A stretch of 64,000 nt of DNA from Shinella sumterensis (GCF_004514425.2 NZ_MYFN02000002.1:248001-312000), one strand, 5' to 3'. Counted from the stretch's first letter, positions 34,578 through 44,505 are shown. Notes: a model not told the origin generated them from the letters alone. Program-made: numbers and translations.

Positions 34578-35777
34578 TTATTTCTGCTGATTGAGCACGT
34601 CGACGCCAGGAAGCGGCTTGCCTTCCATCCATTCCAGGAACGCCCCGCCGGCCGTCGAGACATAGGTGAAGTCGTCGGCGACGCCGGCATGGTTGAGAGC
34701 AGCGACGGTATCGCCGCCACCGGCGACGGAAACGAGCTTGCCTTCCCGGGTACGGGTGGCGGCATGTTTGGCGGCAGCCACCGTGGCGGTGTCGAAGGGG
34801 GCGATCTCGAAGGCGCCGAGCGGACCGTTCCAGACCAGCGTCGAGGCGCGCGAAATCCAGGCATTGACGGCTTCGATGGTCTTCGGACCGACGTCGAGCA
34901 TCATCGCGTCCGCCGGGATGGCGCTGACATCGACGACCTCGTTTTCGGCATTGGCCTTGAATTCGCGAGCGACGACGCCGTCTTCGGGCAGCACGATGGC
35001 GCAGCCGGCGCCCGCAGCCTCGATCATGATCTGCTTGGCGGTGTCAGCGAGGTCATGTTCGCAGAGCGACTTGCCGACATCCGTGCCGCGGGCGGCGAGG
35101 AAGGTGTTCGCCATGCCGCCGCCGATGACCAGCGCGTCGACCTTCTTCACGAGGTTCATGAGCAGGTCGATCTTGGTGGAGACCTTCGCGCCGCCGACGA
35201 TGGCGACGACGGGCCGGTTCGGATTGCCGAGACCCTTTTCGAGCGCTTCCAGTTCGGCCTGCATGGTGCGGCCGGCATAGGCGGGCAGAAGATGGGCGAG
35301 GCCCTCGGTCGAGGAATGGGCGCGATGCGCGGCGGAGAAGGCGTCGTTGACGTAGATGTCGCCATTGGCGGCGAGGGCGGCGGTGAAGTCCGGGTTGTTC
35401 TTCTCCTCGCCCTTGTGGAAGCGGGTGTTTTCCAGAAGCAGGATGCCGCCGTTGTCGAGCGCTGCGATGGCGGATGCAGCGGCATCGCCGATGCAGTCGG
35501 ATGCGAAGGCGACGGTCGTGCCGAGAACCTCGTTCACCGCCGGCAGGATCTGCTTCAGCGACATGTCGGCGACCACCTCGCCCTTCGGGCGGCCGAAATG
35601 CGCCAGCAGGATGACCTTCGCGCCTTTCTTCGACAGTTCGAGGATGGTGGGCGCGACGCGCTCGATGCGGGTGGCATCGGTGACCTTGCCGTCCTTGACC
35701 GGCACGTTGAGATCGACGCGGACGAGCACGCGCTTGCCGGCGATGTCGGTGAGGTTGTCGAGGGTCTTGAAGGTCAT
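34578..35777 (-). CDS. pgk: Phosphoglycerate kinase
   Basis: Interconverts 1,3-bisphosphoglycerate and 3-phosphoglycerate with ADP/ATP. The 399-residue enzyme is complete, with [38 protein letters not shown] and the C-terminal [15 protein letters not shown]. It is the last large gene of a tkt-gap-DUF1089-pgk run on the minus strand. In several rhizobia a fructose-bisphosphate aldolase gene follows; here a structured small transcript follows instead. Confidence 0.96.
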   Translation of the reverse strand: MTFKTLDNLTDIAGKRVLVRVDLNVPVKDGKVTDATRIERVAPTILELSKKGAKVILLAHFGRPKGEVVADMSLKQILPAVNEVLGTTVAFASDCIGDAAASAIAALDNGGILLLENTRFHKGEEKNNPDFTAALAANGDIYVNDAFSAAHRAHSSTEGLAHLLPAYAGRTMQAELEALEKGLGNPNRPVVAIVGGAKVSTKIDLLMNLVKKVDALVIGGGMANTFLAARGTDVGKSLCEHDLADTAKQIMIEAAGAGCAIVLPEDGVVAREFKANAENEVVDVSAIPADAMMLDVGPKTIEAVNAWISRASTLVWNGPLGAFEIAPFDTATVAAAKHAATRTREGKLVSVAGGGDTVAALNHAGVADDFTYVSTAGGAFLEWMEGKPLPGVDVLNQQK

Positions 35778-35790
35778 GGGAGGGCTCCCG

Positions 35791-36357
35791 TCAGAGTCTT
35801 GCGAATAGGGTGGGATAGTCGGTCACGAAGCCGTCTGCATCGACGGGCAATTCCGCTTGGAAGGTCCGGTCATCGGCCTGGTAGAGGTAACGTCGTGCCC
35901 GGTCGAGGCACGTGTAGTTCTGCCCGTCCGGAAACGGAGAAAACGTGTCGAACGGCACGTAGACCATTTTCAGCCGCAATGTTCCGGCTTCGGGGGCAAG
36001 CCCCAGCCGGCGGATCGGCAGGGTGTTGGTGAAGGGCGTTCCCGCCAGATCGATATCGATGCAGCCGTCGAAGGCCGCAAGCGGTTCGCCGCTTTCGCTT
36101 CGCCACCGGCCTTCGCCGTCAGAGGTCATCGCAACGCCGCTGCCGTCCGTCTCCTCCACGCGAAAGGAACGCACGCGCCAGCCAGCGTCGAGATCGATAC
36201 GATAGTGCACGCCATAAAGACGCCCGTCGTCGCGGTCGCCGATAACGGCACTTTCGGCGCGGATGCCGCCTTCGACGGCACGCACGGTCAGATGTTCCAG
36301 CCCCTCGCCCTCCAACGGACGCCAGCGGACCGTCTTCAAGGTGAGGGGCGGAAACAT
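35791..36357 (-). CDS. Putative glycolipid-binding family protein (DUF1089)
   Basis: A 188-residue soluble protein with [19 protein letters not shown] at the start and the conserved [18 protein letters not shown] and [18 protein letters not shown] blocks. The Pfam family is named glycolipid-binding, but its function is poorly known. It starts 11 bases after gap and ends 13 bases before pgk, so it is embedded in the glycolytic operon, which suggests a metabolic role. The start at 36357 has AAGGA upstream. Confidence 0.8.
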   Translation of the reverse strand: MFPPLTLKTVRWRPLEGEGLEHLTVRAVEGGIRAESAVIGDRDDGRLYGVHYRIDLDAGWRVRSFRVEETDGSGVAMTSDGEGRWRSESGEPLAAFDGCIDIDLAGTPFTNTLPIRRLGLAPEAGTLRLKMVYVPFDTFSPFPDGQNYTCLDRARRYLYQADDRTFQAELPVDADGFVTDYPTLFARL

Positions 36358-36368
36358 GATGAGCGTCC

Positions 36369-37379
36369 TTAGATCAGCTTCGCGAAGGCGACAGCCGTGT
36401 CGGACATGCGGTTCGAGAAGCCCCATTCGTTGTCGTACCACGCCAGGATACGGACGAACTTGCCTTCAAGGACCTTTGTCTGGTCGGTCGCGAAGATCGA
36501 CGAGTGGCTGTCGTGGTTGAAGTCCTTCGAGACGAGCGGCTCGTCGGTGTAGCCGAGGATGCCCTTCAGCTTGCCGTTGGAGGCAGCCTTGATGGCTTCG
36601 TTGATCTCGGCGGCCGTCGTGTCGCGCTTGGCGACGAACTTGAAGTCGACGACGGAGACGTTCGGCGTGGGAACGCGGATCGAGGTGCCGTCGAGCTTGC
36701 CCTTGAGGTGCGGCAGGACGAGGCCGACAGCCTTTGCAGCACCCGTCGAGGTCGGGATCATCGAAAGGGCGGCAGCGCGGGCGCGGTACAGATCCTTGTG
36801 CATCTGGTCGAGCGACGGCTGGTCGTTGGTGTAGGAGTGGATAGTCGTCATGAAGCCGTGATCGATGCCGACGAGGTCGTCGATGACCTTCACGACGGGC
36901 ACGAGGCAGTTCGTCGTGCACGAGGCGTTGGAGATGACGAGGTGATCCTTCGTCAGCTGGTCATCGTTGACGCCGTAGACGACGGTCAGGTCGGCGCCGT
37001 CGGCCGGAGCCGAGACGATGACGCGCTTGGCGCCGGCCGTCAGGTGAGCGGCGGCCTTGTCGCGGGCGGTGAAGATGCCCGTGCATTCCATGGCGATGTC
37101 GACGCCCATGGCGCCGTGCGGCAGCGTCGCCGGATCCTTGATGGCGGTCACCTTGATCGGCTTGCCGCCGCCGACGGTGATCGTGTCGCCGTCGACCTTC
37201 ACTTCAGCCGGGAAACGGCCGTGGATGGAATCGTAGCGCAGGAGGTGCGCGTTGGTCTCGACCGGGCCCAGATCGTTGATCGCCACGACCTCGATGTCGG
37301 TGCGGCCGGATTCGACGATGGCGCGCAGGATGTTGCGGCCGATGCGGCCGAAGCCGTTGATGGCAACTTTCACAGTCAT
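36369..37379 (-). CDS. gap: Glyceraldehyde-3-phosphate dehydrogenase, type I
   Basis: Oxidises glyceraldehyde-3-phosphate to 1,3-bisphosphoglycerate with NAD(P). The 336-residue enzyme has the Rossmann start [12 protein letters not shown], catalytic Cys154 in [11 protein letters not shown], and [12 protein letters not shown]. Asp at position 36 in VVAINDL suggests NAD preference. It sits between tkt (69 bases upstream) and the DUF1089 gene. Confidence 0.96.
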   Translation of the reverse strand: MTVKVAINGFGRIGRNILRAIVESGRTDIEVVAINDLGPVETNAHLLRYDSIHGRFPAEVKVDGDTITVGGGKPIKVTAIKDPATLPHGAMGVDIAMECTGIFTARDKAAAHLTAGAKRVIVSAPADGADLTVVYGVNDDQLTKDHLVISNASCTTNCLVPVVKVIDDLVGIDHGFMTTIHSYTNDQPSLDQMHKDLYRARAAALSMIPTSTGAAKAVGLVLPHLKGKLDGTSIRVPTPNVSVVDFKFVAKRDTTAAEINEAIKAASNGKLKGILGYTDEPLVSKDFNHDSHSSIFATDQTKVLEGKFVRILAWYDNEWGFSNRMSDTAVAFAKLI

Positions 37380-37420
37380 TTGGGGTCTCTCCCTATGGAT
37401 AAATGTTTTGGCGGTGAGAG

Positions 37421-37437
37421 GCGCGGCGGGGCCGCGC
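37421..37437 (-). other. Hairpin between tkt and gap
   Basis: GCGCGGC-N3-GCCGCGC lies in the 68-base gap between the tkt stop and the gap start. No T-run follows on the minus strand, so it is more likely an mRNA-processing or stabilising hairpin than a terminator. Confidence 0.5.
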
Positions 37438-37447
37438 CCTCGTGCAC

Positions 37448-39430
37448 TCAGCCGAGCTTGGCTTCCGCGGCGGCGACGACAGCTTCCGGCGTGATGCCGA
37501 AATGCTTGTAGAGCTCCTTGTAGGGGCCCGATGCGCCGAAGGAGGACATGCCGATGAAGGTGCCATCCGAACCGATGAAGTAATCCCAGCCCTGGCGGAT
37601 GCCGGCTTCGACGGCGATCTTGACCGGCGAGTTGCCGATAACGGCCTTCTGGTAGGCCTCCGGCTGCTCGGCGAAGAGCTCGAAGCAGGGGACGGAGACG
37701 ACGCGGGTCGAGATGCCCTTGGCCGTGAGCGCCTGCTCGGCCTTCACCGCGATCTCGACTTCCGAGCCGGATGCGAAGATCGTCACTTGGGCGTCACTGG
37801 CCGACACGAGGTCATAGGCGCCGCGCGCGCAGAGGTTTTCCTCTTCGTATTCCAGACGGACCGGCATCAGGTTCTGGCGGGTCAGCGCCAGACCCGACGG
37901 GCGGTTGTGGCTTTCAAGCGCTAGCTGCCAGCACTCCGCCGTTTCCGTGGCATCGGCCGGACGGAACATCAGCAGGTTCGGAATGGCGCGCAGTGCAGCC
38001 ATCTGCTCGACCGGCTGGTGGGTCGGGCCGTCTTCGCCCAGACCGATGGAATCGTGGGTCAGGACGTGGATGACGCGGATGCCCATCAGCGCGGCGAGGC
38101 GGATCGACGGACGGCAATAGTCCGAGAAGATCAGGAAGCCGCCGGAATAAGGGATCAGGCCGCCATGCAGCGCGATACCGTTCATCGCCGCGGCCATGCC
38201 GTGCTCGCGGATGCCGTAGTGGATGTAACGGCCCGAGAAATCGGTCGGGGTGATCGACTTGGTCTGGCTCGTCTTGGTGTTGTTCGAGCCGGTCAGGTCG
38301 GCCGAGCCGCCGATCGTTTCGCTGAGAACGCCGTTGATGACTTCGAGCGCATCTTCCGAAGCCTTGCGGGTCGCCGGGTTCGGCTTCGTTTCGGCAAGCT
38401 TCTTCTTGTAGGCGGCGATTGCGGAATCGAGGCTGCCTTCGAGCTCGCCGGCAAAGCGGCGGACGAACTGGGCCTTCTTTTCGGCATCCGTCTTTTCCAG
38501 ACGGGCTTCCCACTCCTTGTGCGCCTTGGCGGAGCGGAGGCCGGCGAGACGCCAGGCATCGAGCACGTCGGAGGGAACCACGAAGGCTTCCGCTTCCCAG
38601 TTCAGCGCCTTGCGGGTGGCGGCGATTTCTTCCGCGCCGAGCGGCGAACCGTGCACCTTGTGCGTGCCGGCCTTGTTGGGCGCGCCGAAGCCGATGGTCG
38701 TCTTGCAGGCGATCATCGTGGGCTTGTCGGACTTGTGGGCTTCCTCGATGGCCGCGGCAATCGCGTCCGGATCATGGCCGTCGACCGCGATCGTGTGCCA
38801 TTGGCTCGCACGGAAGCGGGCGTGCTGGTCGGTCGAATCGGCCATGGAGATCGGGCCGTCGATCGAGATGTTGTTGTCATCCCAGAACACGATCAGCTTG
38901 TTGAGCTTCAGGTGGCCTGCGAGGGAGATTGCTTCCTGGCTGATACCTTCCATGAGGCAGCCGTCACCGACGAGCGCGTAGGTGTAGTGCTCCATCAGGT
39001 CCGAGCCGAACTCGTCGCGCAGCTTGCGCTCGGCGATCGCCATGCCGACGGCATTGGCAATGCCCTGGCCGAGCGGGCCGGTCGTTGTCTCGATGCCGGC
39101 GGCGTGGCCGTATTCCGGGTGGCCGGCGGTTTTGGCGCCGAGCTGGCGGAAGTTCTTGATCTCGTCGATCGTGATGTCCTCGTAGCCCGTCAGATAGAGC
39201 AGCGAATAGAGGAGCATCGAGCCGTGGCCGGCCGACAGGACGAAACGGTCGCGGTTCGGCCAGTGCGGGGTCTTCGGATCGAAGGAGAGAAAGCGGGTGA
39301 AAAGAACCGTTGCGATGTCTGCTGCGCCCATGGGAAGGCCGGGGTGGCCGGAGTTCGCCTTTTCCACGGCATCCATGGAAAGGAAGCGAATTGCGTTCGC
39401 CATCCGGTCGTGTTTTTCGCGAGAGATCAT
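37448..39430 (-). CDS. tkt: Transketolase
   Basis: Thiamine-diphosphate enzyme that transfers two-carbon units in the pentose phosphate or Calvin pathway. The 660-residue protein has the [13 protein letters not shown] substrate region, the cofactor motif from [11 protein letters not shown] to DDNN, and [17 protein letters not shown] with the catalytic Glu. It is the first gene of the tkt-gap-DUF1089-pgk run and has a good promoter 68-95 bases upstream. Confidence 0.96.
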   Translation of the reverse strand: MISREKHDRMANAIRFLSMDAVEKANSGHPGLPMGAADIATVLFTRFLSFDPKTPHWPNRDRFVLSAGHGSMLLYSLLYLTGYEDITIDEIKNFRQLGAKTAGHPEYGHAAGIETTTGPLGQGIANAVGMAIAERKLRDEFGSDLMEHYTYALVGDGCLMEGISQEAISLAGHLKLNKLIVFWDDNNISIDGPISMADSTDQHARFRASQWHTIAVDGHDPDAIAAAIEEAHKSDKPTMIACKTTIGFGAPNKAGTHKVHGSPLGAEEIAATRKALNWEAEAFVVPSDVLDAWRLAGLRSAKAHKEWEARLEKTDAEKKAQFVRRFAGELEGSLDSAIAAYKKKLAETKPNPATRKASEDALEVINGVLSETIGGSADLTGSNNTKTSQTKSITPTDFSGRYIHYGIREHGMAAAMNGIALHGGLIPYSGGFLIFSDYCRPSIRLAALMGIRVIHVLTHDSIGLGEDGPTHQPVEQMAALRAIPNLLMFRPADATETAECWQLALESHNRPSGLALTRQNLMPVRLEYEEENLCARGAYDLVSASDAQVTIFASGSEVEIAVKAEQALTAKGISTRVVSVPCFELFAEQPEAYQKAVIGNSPVKIAVEAGIRQGWDYFIGSDGTFIGMSSFGASGPYKELYKHFGITPEAVVAAAEAKLG

Positions 39431-39497
39431 GACTGTTCCGTATTCTTCGGGGTGTCAGGGCCGGTGTCCCTGAGGGGCGCCGGTTGGAAGCGGCTGA

Positions 39498-39525
39498 CAC
39501 ATAGCAGGTGCACCGTCTAAGTCAA
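39498..39525 (-). promoter_or_regulatory. Promoter of the tkt operon
   Basis: On the minus strand TTGACT-N16-TATGTG, a good vegetative sigma-factor match, placing the transcription start about 60 bases before the tkt ATG. Confidence 0.65.
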
Positions 39526-39664
39526 CGAATTCGGCGGTTCCTGCGGCCTTTGAGCGCCGAATCCGCCGGGTTTTTTGGCGTTTTCGGGCGAGGTGGAACG
39601 CCACCACGCACCATAGGTCGCGAAGCTGATCCACAGCGGCTTTCCGGCGGGTGCGCCCGCGCTG

Positions 39665-39693
39665 TTGACGCTCTGCCCCGCAGTTGAATACTG
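39665..39693 (+). promoter_or_regulatory. Promoter of the DUF4164-zapA pair
   Basis: TTGACG-N17-ATACTG, with the likely start near 39700, 60 bases before the DUF4164 ATG. The remaining part of the 329-base divergent region (39526-39664) holds an ATTCGGCG/CGCCGAAT inverted pair and nothing else I can identify. Confidence 0.6.
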
Positions 39694-39759
39694 TCAATGC
39701 GTGGGAACCGGCGCCGGCGGCGGCGATTCGTGTTTTTTGAGAGTGCCGGTGAAGGCTTT

Positions 39760-40032
39760 ATGACACACGGGGAAACAGTCAGGGCTGCAATCGAGGAGCT
39801 TCGCAAGGCGCTTGGCAGTCTCGAGAATGCGCTCGACATGCGCTTTGACCGTGAACGGGAACACGGCGAGGTGGAGGGCGAGGTGCGGCGTGTCAATGCC
39901 GACCGTTCGCGGCTTGCCCAGGAGCTGGACCAGTCCGAATTCCGCGCCAACCGGCTGGAAGAGGTCAACCGCGAGGTCTCCCGCCGTCTCGTCACGGCGA
40001 TGGAGACCATCCGCGCCGTGCTCGACCGTTAG
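39760..40032 (+). CDS. DUF4164 family coiled-coil protein
   Basis: A 90-residue helical protein (TVRAAIEELRKALGSLENAL, QELDQSEFRANRLEEVNREV), rich in Glu and Arg, likely a coiled coil. Function is unknown. It sits 20 bases upstream of zapA on the same transcript, so a link with cell division is a reasonable inference. The start at 39760 has GTGAAGG upstream. Confidence 0.82.
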   Translation: MTHGETVRAAIEELRKALGSLENALDMRFDREREHGEVEGEVRRVNADRSRLAQELDQSEFRANRLEEVNREVSRRLVTAMETIRAVLDR

Positions 40033-40052
40033 GCGCAACAGAAAGAATCCGC

Positions 40053-40424
40053 ATGGCTCAGGTAACCGTTCAGATCGATGGCAAGGCCTATCGCATGGCA
40101 TGCGAGGAGGGGCAGGAGTCCCACCTGGAAGACCTCGCCGCCGGGTTCGATCGCTATGTCGGGCACCTCAAGGCGCAGTTCGGCGAGATCGGCGATCTGC
40201 GCATCACCGTCATGGCCGGCATCATGGTCATGGATGAACTGAACGACGTGACCCGCCGGCTTGAAACGCTCGAGAAAGAAACCGAGCAACTGCGCAGCGG
40301 CCGCGAAGGCGTGCTGGTCGAGGTCTCGCGCAGCGAAGAGGCGATCGCCCAGGCGCTCGGCGAACTCACCAACCAGATCCAGGGCATGGCGGCAAAGCTC
40401 AACGGCAAGCCGCAGGTCAACTGA
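40053..40424 (+). CDS. zapA: Cell division protein ZapA
   Basis: A 123-residue FtsZ-ring-associated protein. The N-terminal globular part (VTVQIDGKAYRMACEEGQES, HLEDLAAGFDRYV) is followed by DLRITVMAGIMVMDELND and a C-terminal coiled coil. ZapA tetramers crosslink FtsZ filaments. The 6S RNA gene begins about 85 bases downstream, the classic zapA-ssrS arrangement. Confidence 0.92.
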   Translation: MAQVTVQIDGKAYRMACEEGQESHLEDLAAGFDRYVGHLKAQFGEIGDLRITVMAGIMVMDELNDVTRRLETLEKETEQLRSGREGVLVEVSRSEEAIAQALGELTNQIQGMAAKLNGKPQVN

Positions 40425-40508
40425 TCCCGACGCAATTTTTCGTTTCAGCCGGCCAACGCCTGGTCGATTGCCACTGGCGAAGACGCTGCTTTCGGCCTAT
40501 ATGTCATG

Positions 40509-40668
40509 AGCGATCTGCGCTTCCCGACAGGAACCACAATCCCTGGGGCCATACTCGATCCAACGGGAGCTGTCCCTGACCAGGCTCGTGGGCCTGGACA
40601 TATGGCGCCCACCTACGTTTGTAGGCACCCAGGATCGTAAATCTCCATCGGTCGCCGCGGATCGCACC
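40509..40668 (+). ncRNA. ssrS: 6S RNA
   Basis: A ~160-nt RNA that mimics an open promoter and binds the vegetative RNA polymerase in stationary phase. The ends pair: GCGATC at 40510-40515 with GATCGC at 40660-40665, continued by CGC/GCG. Between them are the alphaproteobacterial blocks GGAACCACAATCCCTGGGG, AACGGGAGCTGTCCCTGACC, CCTACGTTTGTAGG and ACCCAGGATCGTAAATC, giving a long helix with a central bulge. A -10 TATATG lies at 40498-40503. Exact ends are estimated. Confidence 0.82.
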
Positions 40669-40708
40669 TCTCTGTTTTGTCGGCATGCAATGCGCGACCG
40701 GCGCTCGT

Positions 40709-41092
40709 TCAGCCGCAGGAGGCAACCGGCGTGAATATCTTGCGCAGCTGGGAAAGCGGCGCGGCGCCGGGATTGGTTTCCCGGTAAACCTCGTTGTCGA
40801 ACCAGGTGTCGGATGTGCCGATCTCGATGGCGCTGTCCGCCCACCACGGCTTGAAGACGCCGCTGACCAGCTTCATTTTAACCTCACTCGCGCCGACGCT
40901 TTCCACCTGCCAGCATCCGTCTCCTTCGCCCTCTTCCGCGCCGGGCAGGAAGCCGTTCGTCTTGGAGTCCCAGTGCTGGGTCTGCCGCACAAAAAGCCCG
41001 GGCTTGAATACCGTGTCGGCATGGGCTGCCGATGGCCCGCAAAGGGTAAGAGCAAGGGCGAGTACGCAAGGAGACGGTGTCGTCGGTTTCAT
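40709..41092 (-). CDS. Exported protein of unknown function
   Basis: A 127-residue protein with a signal peptide (PCVLALALTLCGPSAAHADT). The mature part has FKPGLFVRQTQHWDSKTNGF, GDGCWQVESVGASEVKMKLV and a C-terminal Cys; two Cys could form a disulfide in the periplasm. I do not recognise a family. The start at 41092 has AAGGGG upstream. It is convergent with the 6S RNA gene. Confidence 0.7.
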   Translation of the reverse strand: MKPTTPSPCVLALALTLCGPSAAHADTVFKPGLFVRQTQHWDSKTNGFLPGAEEGEGDGCWQVESVGASEVKMKLVSGVFKPWWADSAIEIGTSDTWFDNEVYRETNPGAAPLSQLRKIFTPVASCG

Positions 41093-41180
41093 GAAAACCC
41101 CTTCATGCCATGGCTGGTCAGTCCCCACCTATGGCACGGGCCGCCAAAGTCAAAGCCGAGACAGCCTGGCCCCGCACATG

Positions 41181-41207
41181 AAAAAGGCCGCCCGTTCGGC
41201 GGCCTTT
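41181..41207 (-). terminator. Intrinsic terminator of tal
   Basis: On the minus strand AAAGGCCGCC-N5-GGCGGCCTTT followed by TT, 28 bases after the transaldolase stop. Confidence 0.85.
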
Positions 41208-41234
41208 CGGTAGCATCGGCTTGAAGGTCCTCGC

Positions 41235-42197
41235 TTACGCGGCTGCCTTCAGTTCCTTGTCGATCATGGCGCGCAGTCCGCCAAGGTCCTTTGCAAAGGC
41301 GCGGATGCCTTCGGAGAGCTTGTCGGTCGCCATGGCGTCTTCGTTCAGCATCCAGCGGAAGGTCTTCTCGTCGATCTTGATCGGCGAGACCTTGGCGGCC
41401 TTTTCCGGCGAAAGCTTGCGCTCCAGCGTACCTTCGGCGGCGTCCAACTCCTCGAGCAGGGCCGGGCTGATCGTCAGGCGATCGCAGCCGGCCAGCGCCT
41501 CGATTTCGCCGGTGTTGCGGAAGGAGGCGCCCATGACGATCGTGTTGATGCCGTTGGACTTGTAATAGTCGTAGATCGAGCGGACCGACAGCACGCCCGG
41601 ATCGTCTTCGGCCGTGAAGGTCTTGCCCGATGCCTTGACGTGCCAGTCGAGGATGCGGCCGACGAAGGGCGAGATGAGGAAGGCGCCGGCATCGGCGCAG
41701 GCGATCGCCTGGGCCTTGTTGAAGAGCAGCGTCAGGTTGCAGTCGATGCCGTCCTTCTGGAGAACTTCCGCGGCGCGGATGCCTTCCCAGGTGGAGGCGA
41801 GCTTGATGAGGATGCGGTCGCGGGTGATGCCGCGCGCTTCATAGGCCTTGATGATGTCGCGACCCTTGGTAATCGAGGCTTCGGTGTCGAAGGAAAGGTC
41901 TGCATCGACCTCGGTCGAAACACGGCCCGGGACGAGCTCGGCCAGTGCCGCGCCGACGGAAATGGCGAGGCGGTCGGCAACGGCCGCCACGACGCCTTCA
42001 CGGTTTCCGCCCTGGGACTGGCCCCAGCGGATCGCTTCTGCGACCGTGTCGGCAAACATCGGCGTGCCGAGCGCCTTGAGGACGATCGTGGGATTGGTGG
42101 TGCAATCGACCGGCTTCAGGCGGCGCACGGCTTCGATGTCGCCGGTGTCTGCCACGACGGTCGTCATCGCGCGGAGTTGTTCAAGCTTGGACGTCAT
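41235..42197 (-). CDS. tal: Transaldolase (TalB type)
   Basis: Moves a three-carbon dihydroxyacetone unit in the pentose phosphate pathway. The 320-residue enzyme has the Schiff-base Lys132 in ILIKLASTWEGI, the same number as in E. coli TalB, plus VDCTTNPTIVLKA near the start and SPFVGRILDW. It is divergent from a SorC-type sugar regulator, an arrangement that suggests local control. Confidence 0.94.
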   Translation of the reverse strand: MTSKLEQLRAMTTVVADTGDIEAVRRLKPVDCTTNPTIVLKALGTPMFADTVAEAIRWGQSQGGNREGVVAAVADRLAISVGAALAELVPGRVSTEVDADLSFDTEASITKGRDIIKAYEARGITRDRILIKLASTWEGIRAAEVLQKDGIDCNLTLLFNKAQAIACADAGAFLISPFVGRILDWHVKASGKTFTAEDDPGVLSVRSIYDYYKSNGINTIVMGASFRNTGEIEALAGCDRLTISPALLEELDAAEGTLERKLSPEKAAKVSPIKIDEKTFRWMLNEDAMATDKLSEGIRAFAKDLGGLRAMIDKELKAAA

Positions 42198-42390
42198 ATC
42201 CGAAATCCCGAAATGGTTGTTGCTGGGCGGCGTTCCAGCGGAACGCCAAACCCTCCTCCATGTTCCTCGTCGGCAAACGCGTGCGGCGACAGTGCTTCCT
42301 TTTCCGTCGCCGCGCGTGCCCGCACAACCAATCCGCCGACGGAGTGCCGCCAGCCGATATGAGCGGACTATCATCCTTTGCGGGCAAAAA

Positions 42391-42425
42391 AGCAAGTACT
42401 TTTGCTGATCGTTTTGAACATATGT
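42391..42425. promoter_or_regulatory. Possible operator in the tal-SorC divergent region
   Basis: AGCAA-N6-TTGCT (42391-42406) and the palindrome ACATATGT (42418-42425) lie 55-90 bases before the regulator start. The region is AT-rich compared with its surroundings. Nothing else stands out in 42198-42480. Confidence 0.3.
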
Positions 42426-42480
42426 CGCATTTTTTACGGGACGTGTTATGGTGCCCGCAAGTTGCCAGGCAGCATATGTA

Positions 42481-43503
42481 ATGGCGGAAACGGGAGGCGA
42501 CGTGGCAAGGCTTCGGCGCGACACACATACGGCCTATTCGGAATCGGCGGCCCTTCGGCTGCGCGCCGCGTGGCTCTATTACAATCAAGGCCTTACCCAG
42601 AAGGATGTTGCCGAAAAGATCGGCGTCAGCCGCTCGACGGTCATCCGCATGCTGGACGAGGCGCTGAAGCGCTCGGAAGTTCAGATCTGGATCAACGAGG
42701 GCATCGCCGACTGCGTGGAACTGGCCGTGCGGCTCGAAAAGGCCTACGGGCTCGACGAGGCCGTGGTGGTGCCGGCGGCCGACAGCGCGGAGGCAACGGC
42801 CAAGAGCGTGGGGCTGGCGCTCGGGCAGTTCCTGACCGAGGCGATCCCCGACGACTGCACGGTCGGCGTCGGCTGGGGCCGGACGCTGACGGCGTCGCTC
42901 GCGAGTTTCCGCCCGGCGCGACGCGAGCGCGTCAAGGTCGTCTCGCTGCTCGGCGGCGTGGTGGAGGCGCACCACATCAACCCGATCGAATACACCTGGC
43001 AGCTCGCGAGCCAGCTCGGAGCGGAATGCTATCTGTTCCTCGCGCCGCTGCTGGTGGATTCACGCGAGACCAAACGGAGCCTCATCGAGAAATGCGGCCT
43101 GAAGACCCTCTTCGACCTCGCCGAGAACATGGACATCGCGGTCGTCAGCTGCGGCGATATCGGCCCGCGCTCCAGTTCGCTGTCGCGCGATTTCATCGCC
43201 CGGCATGAGCTGGAGGAACTGGTCGCGGCAGGTTGCGTCTGCGACACGATGTGCAATTTCCTCGATGCGCAGGGGCGCACGATCGATCATCCGATCCGCG
43301 ACCGGGTCATGTCGATCGATCTCGATACGGTGAAGAAGGCGCGCCATATCGTGCTCGTCTCGGGCGGCGCGCACAGGGCTCCGGCCATCCGGGCGACGAT
43401 CCGGCGCGTCGGCTGCAATACGCTCATTACCGACGAGGGTGCGGCGCTGGCCATGCTGCAACTGGCCGAAGACGCGGCGGCCGCCGATATCAAATCAGGT
43501 TGA
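42481..43503 (+). CDS. SorC-family sugar-binding transcriptional regulator
   Basis: A 340-residue regulator. The N-terminal helix-turn-helix is LTQKDVAEKIGVSRSTVIRML. The large C-terminal sugar-phosphate-binding domain resembles DeoR/SorC effectors (VGVGWGRTLTASL, VSLLGGVVEAHHINP, LVSGGAHRAPAIRATIRRVG). It is divergent from transaldolase, so pentose phosphate metabolites are plausible effectors. The ATG at 42481 has only a weak ribosome site; ATG 42448 is an alternative. Confidence 0.88.
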   Translation: MAETGGDVARLRRDTHTAYSESAALRLRAAWLYYNQGLTQKDVAEKIGVSRSTVIRMLDEALKRSEVQIWINEGIADCVELAVRLEKAYGLDEAVVVPAADSAEATAKSVGLALGQFLTEAIPDDCTVGVGWGRTLTASLASFRPARRERVKVVSLLGGVVEAHHINPIEYTWQLASQLGAECYLFLAPLLVDSRETKRSLIEKCGLKTLFDLAENMDIAVVSCGDIGPRSSSLSRDFIARHELEELVAAGCVCDTMCNFLDAQGRTIDHPIRDRVMSIDLDTVKKARHIVLVSGGAHRAPAIRATIRRVGCNTLITDEGAALAMLQLAEDAAAADIKSG

Positions 43504-43711
43504 GACGCAGCGCGCGGGTGATCGCGCCCGTTATGTTGCGGGCGCCGAGCTTGTCGGTGGCGCTGCGCATCGCTTCCGCCACGCGCTGCGACGACAGGTC
43601 GGTTTCCAGCACGATATCACTCGGGCTCCTGCCGAGGGCTGCGAGCTCGAGACATCTCTTCTCGATTTCCGTCAGTTCGGGGAAAGGGGGGCGGTCGTTC
43701 TGCGCAGGCAT
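43490..43711 (-). CDS. Small LuxR-type helix-turn-helix protein
   Basis: A 73-residue protein that is almost entirely a LuxR/GerE DNA-binding domain (LTEIEKRCLELAALGRSPSD, LSSQRVAEAMRSATDKLGAR). It has no sensor or receiver domain. Its 3' end overlaps the convergent SorC regulator by 14 bases. Such single-domain proteins may act with other regulators; the target is unknown. Confidence 0.82.
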   Translation of the reverse strand: MPAQNDRPPFPELTEIEKRCLELAALGRSPSDIVLETDLSSQRVAEAMRSATDKLGARNITGAITRALRLNLI

Positions 43712-43899
43712 GCGGCCCGGTTAGAGACTTGGCCTGCCTGCGGAAAGTTCAAACTGTCGCAATGCTTAACGCCTCTCCTCGATCCCGTGCACGTTTGTGC
43801 CATTCCGGGACTCGACGTCGCTGCCACGTTTGGCTGGATGGGGGATTTGCCTTTGCGCACTTTCACCTGATAAGGCACGGCAAAATGCTGGAGATACCC

Positions 43900-44496
43900 G
43901 TGACATCTTCCATGACGGCGAAGGAACTGAAGGCGGTGATCCGCAACGAACGGCTGGCCTTGCGCGACGCGATGACGCCGCAGGCGCGTCTCGAAGCGGG
44001 ACAGGCAATGACCGACCATGCCGGCGAACGTATCCTCTTTGCGCCGGGCGCCGTCATTTCGGGTTTCTGGCCGATTCGCTCGGAAGCGGATATCCGGCCG
44101 CTCATGGCGCAGTTGCGCGCGCGGGGCGCCAGGCTCTGCCTGCCCGTCGTGCTCGACCGGGAGACAATCGTGTTTCGCGCGTGGGAACCGGATGCCCCCG
44201 TGGTCAAGACGGGCTTCGGCACGACCGGGCCGGGGCCGGAAGCCACTGTGCTCGAACCCGATATTCTCCTCGTGCCGCTTTCGGCGTTCGACAGGGCGGG
44301 CAACCGCATCGGCTACGGCGCCGGTCACTATGACCGTGCCATCGACCGGCTGAAGGCGAAAGGACGGACACCGAAACTGATCGGCATTGCGTTCGACTGC
44401 CAGGAAGTGGCATCAGTACCGGCGGAACCGCACGACGTCCCTCTCGACGCTATTCTCACGGAAAGCGGTCTCCGCACGGTCCAACAGGTTTCTTAA
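43900..44496 (+). CDS. ygfA: 5-formyltetrahydrofolate cyclo-ligase
   Basis: Converts 5-formyl-THF to 5,10-methenyl-THF with ATP. The 198-residue enzyme has KAVIRNERLALRDAM, the substrate region ISGFWPIRSEAD, and the ATP-binding loop RIGYGAGHYDRA. GTG 43900 is chosen because GGAG lies 6-7 bases upstream; ATG 43885 lacks a site. In many bacteria ygfA directly follows 6S RNA, but here about 3.2 kb intervene. It is followed 9 bases later by the YmdB-like gene. Confidence 0.88.
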   Translation: MTSSMTAKELKAVIRNERLALRDAMTPQARLEAGQAMTDHAGERILFAPGAVISGFWPIRSEADIRPLMAQLRARGARLCLPVVLDRETIVFRAWEPDAPVVKTGFGTTGPGPEATVLEPDILLVPLSAFDRAGNRIGYGAGHYDRAIDRLKAKGRTPKLIGIAFDCQEVASVPAEPHDVPLDAILTESGLRTVQQVS

Positions 44497-44505
44497 GGCA
44501 GTTCG

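Noticed and set aside
38018-39520. 500-codon plus-strand frame opposite transketolase
   Set aside because: Shadow of a highly conserved enzyme gene.
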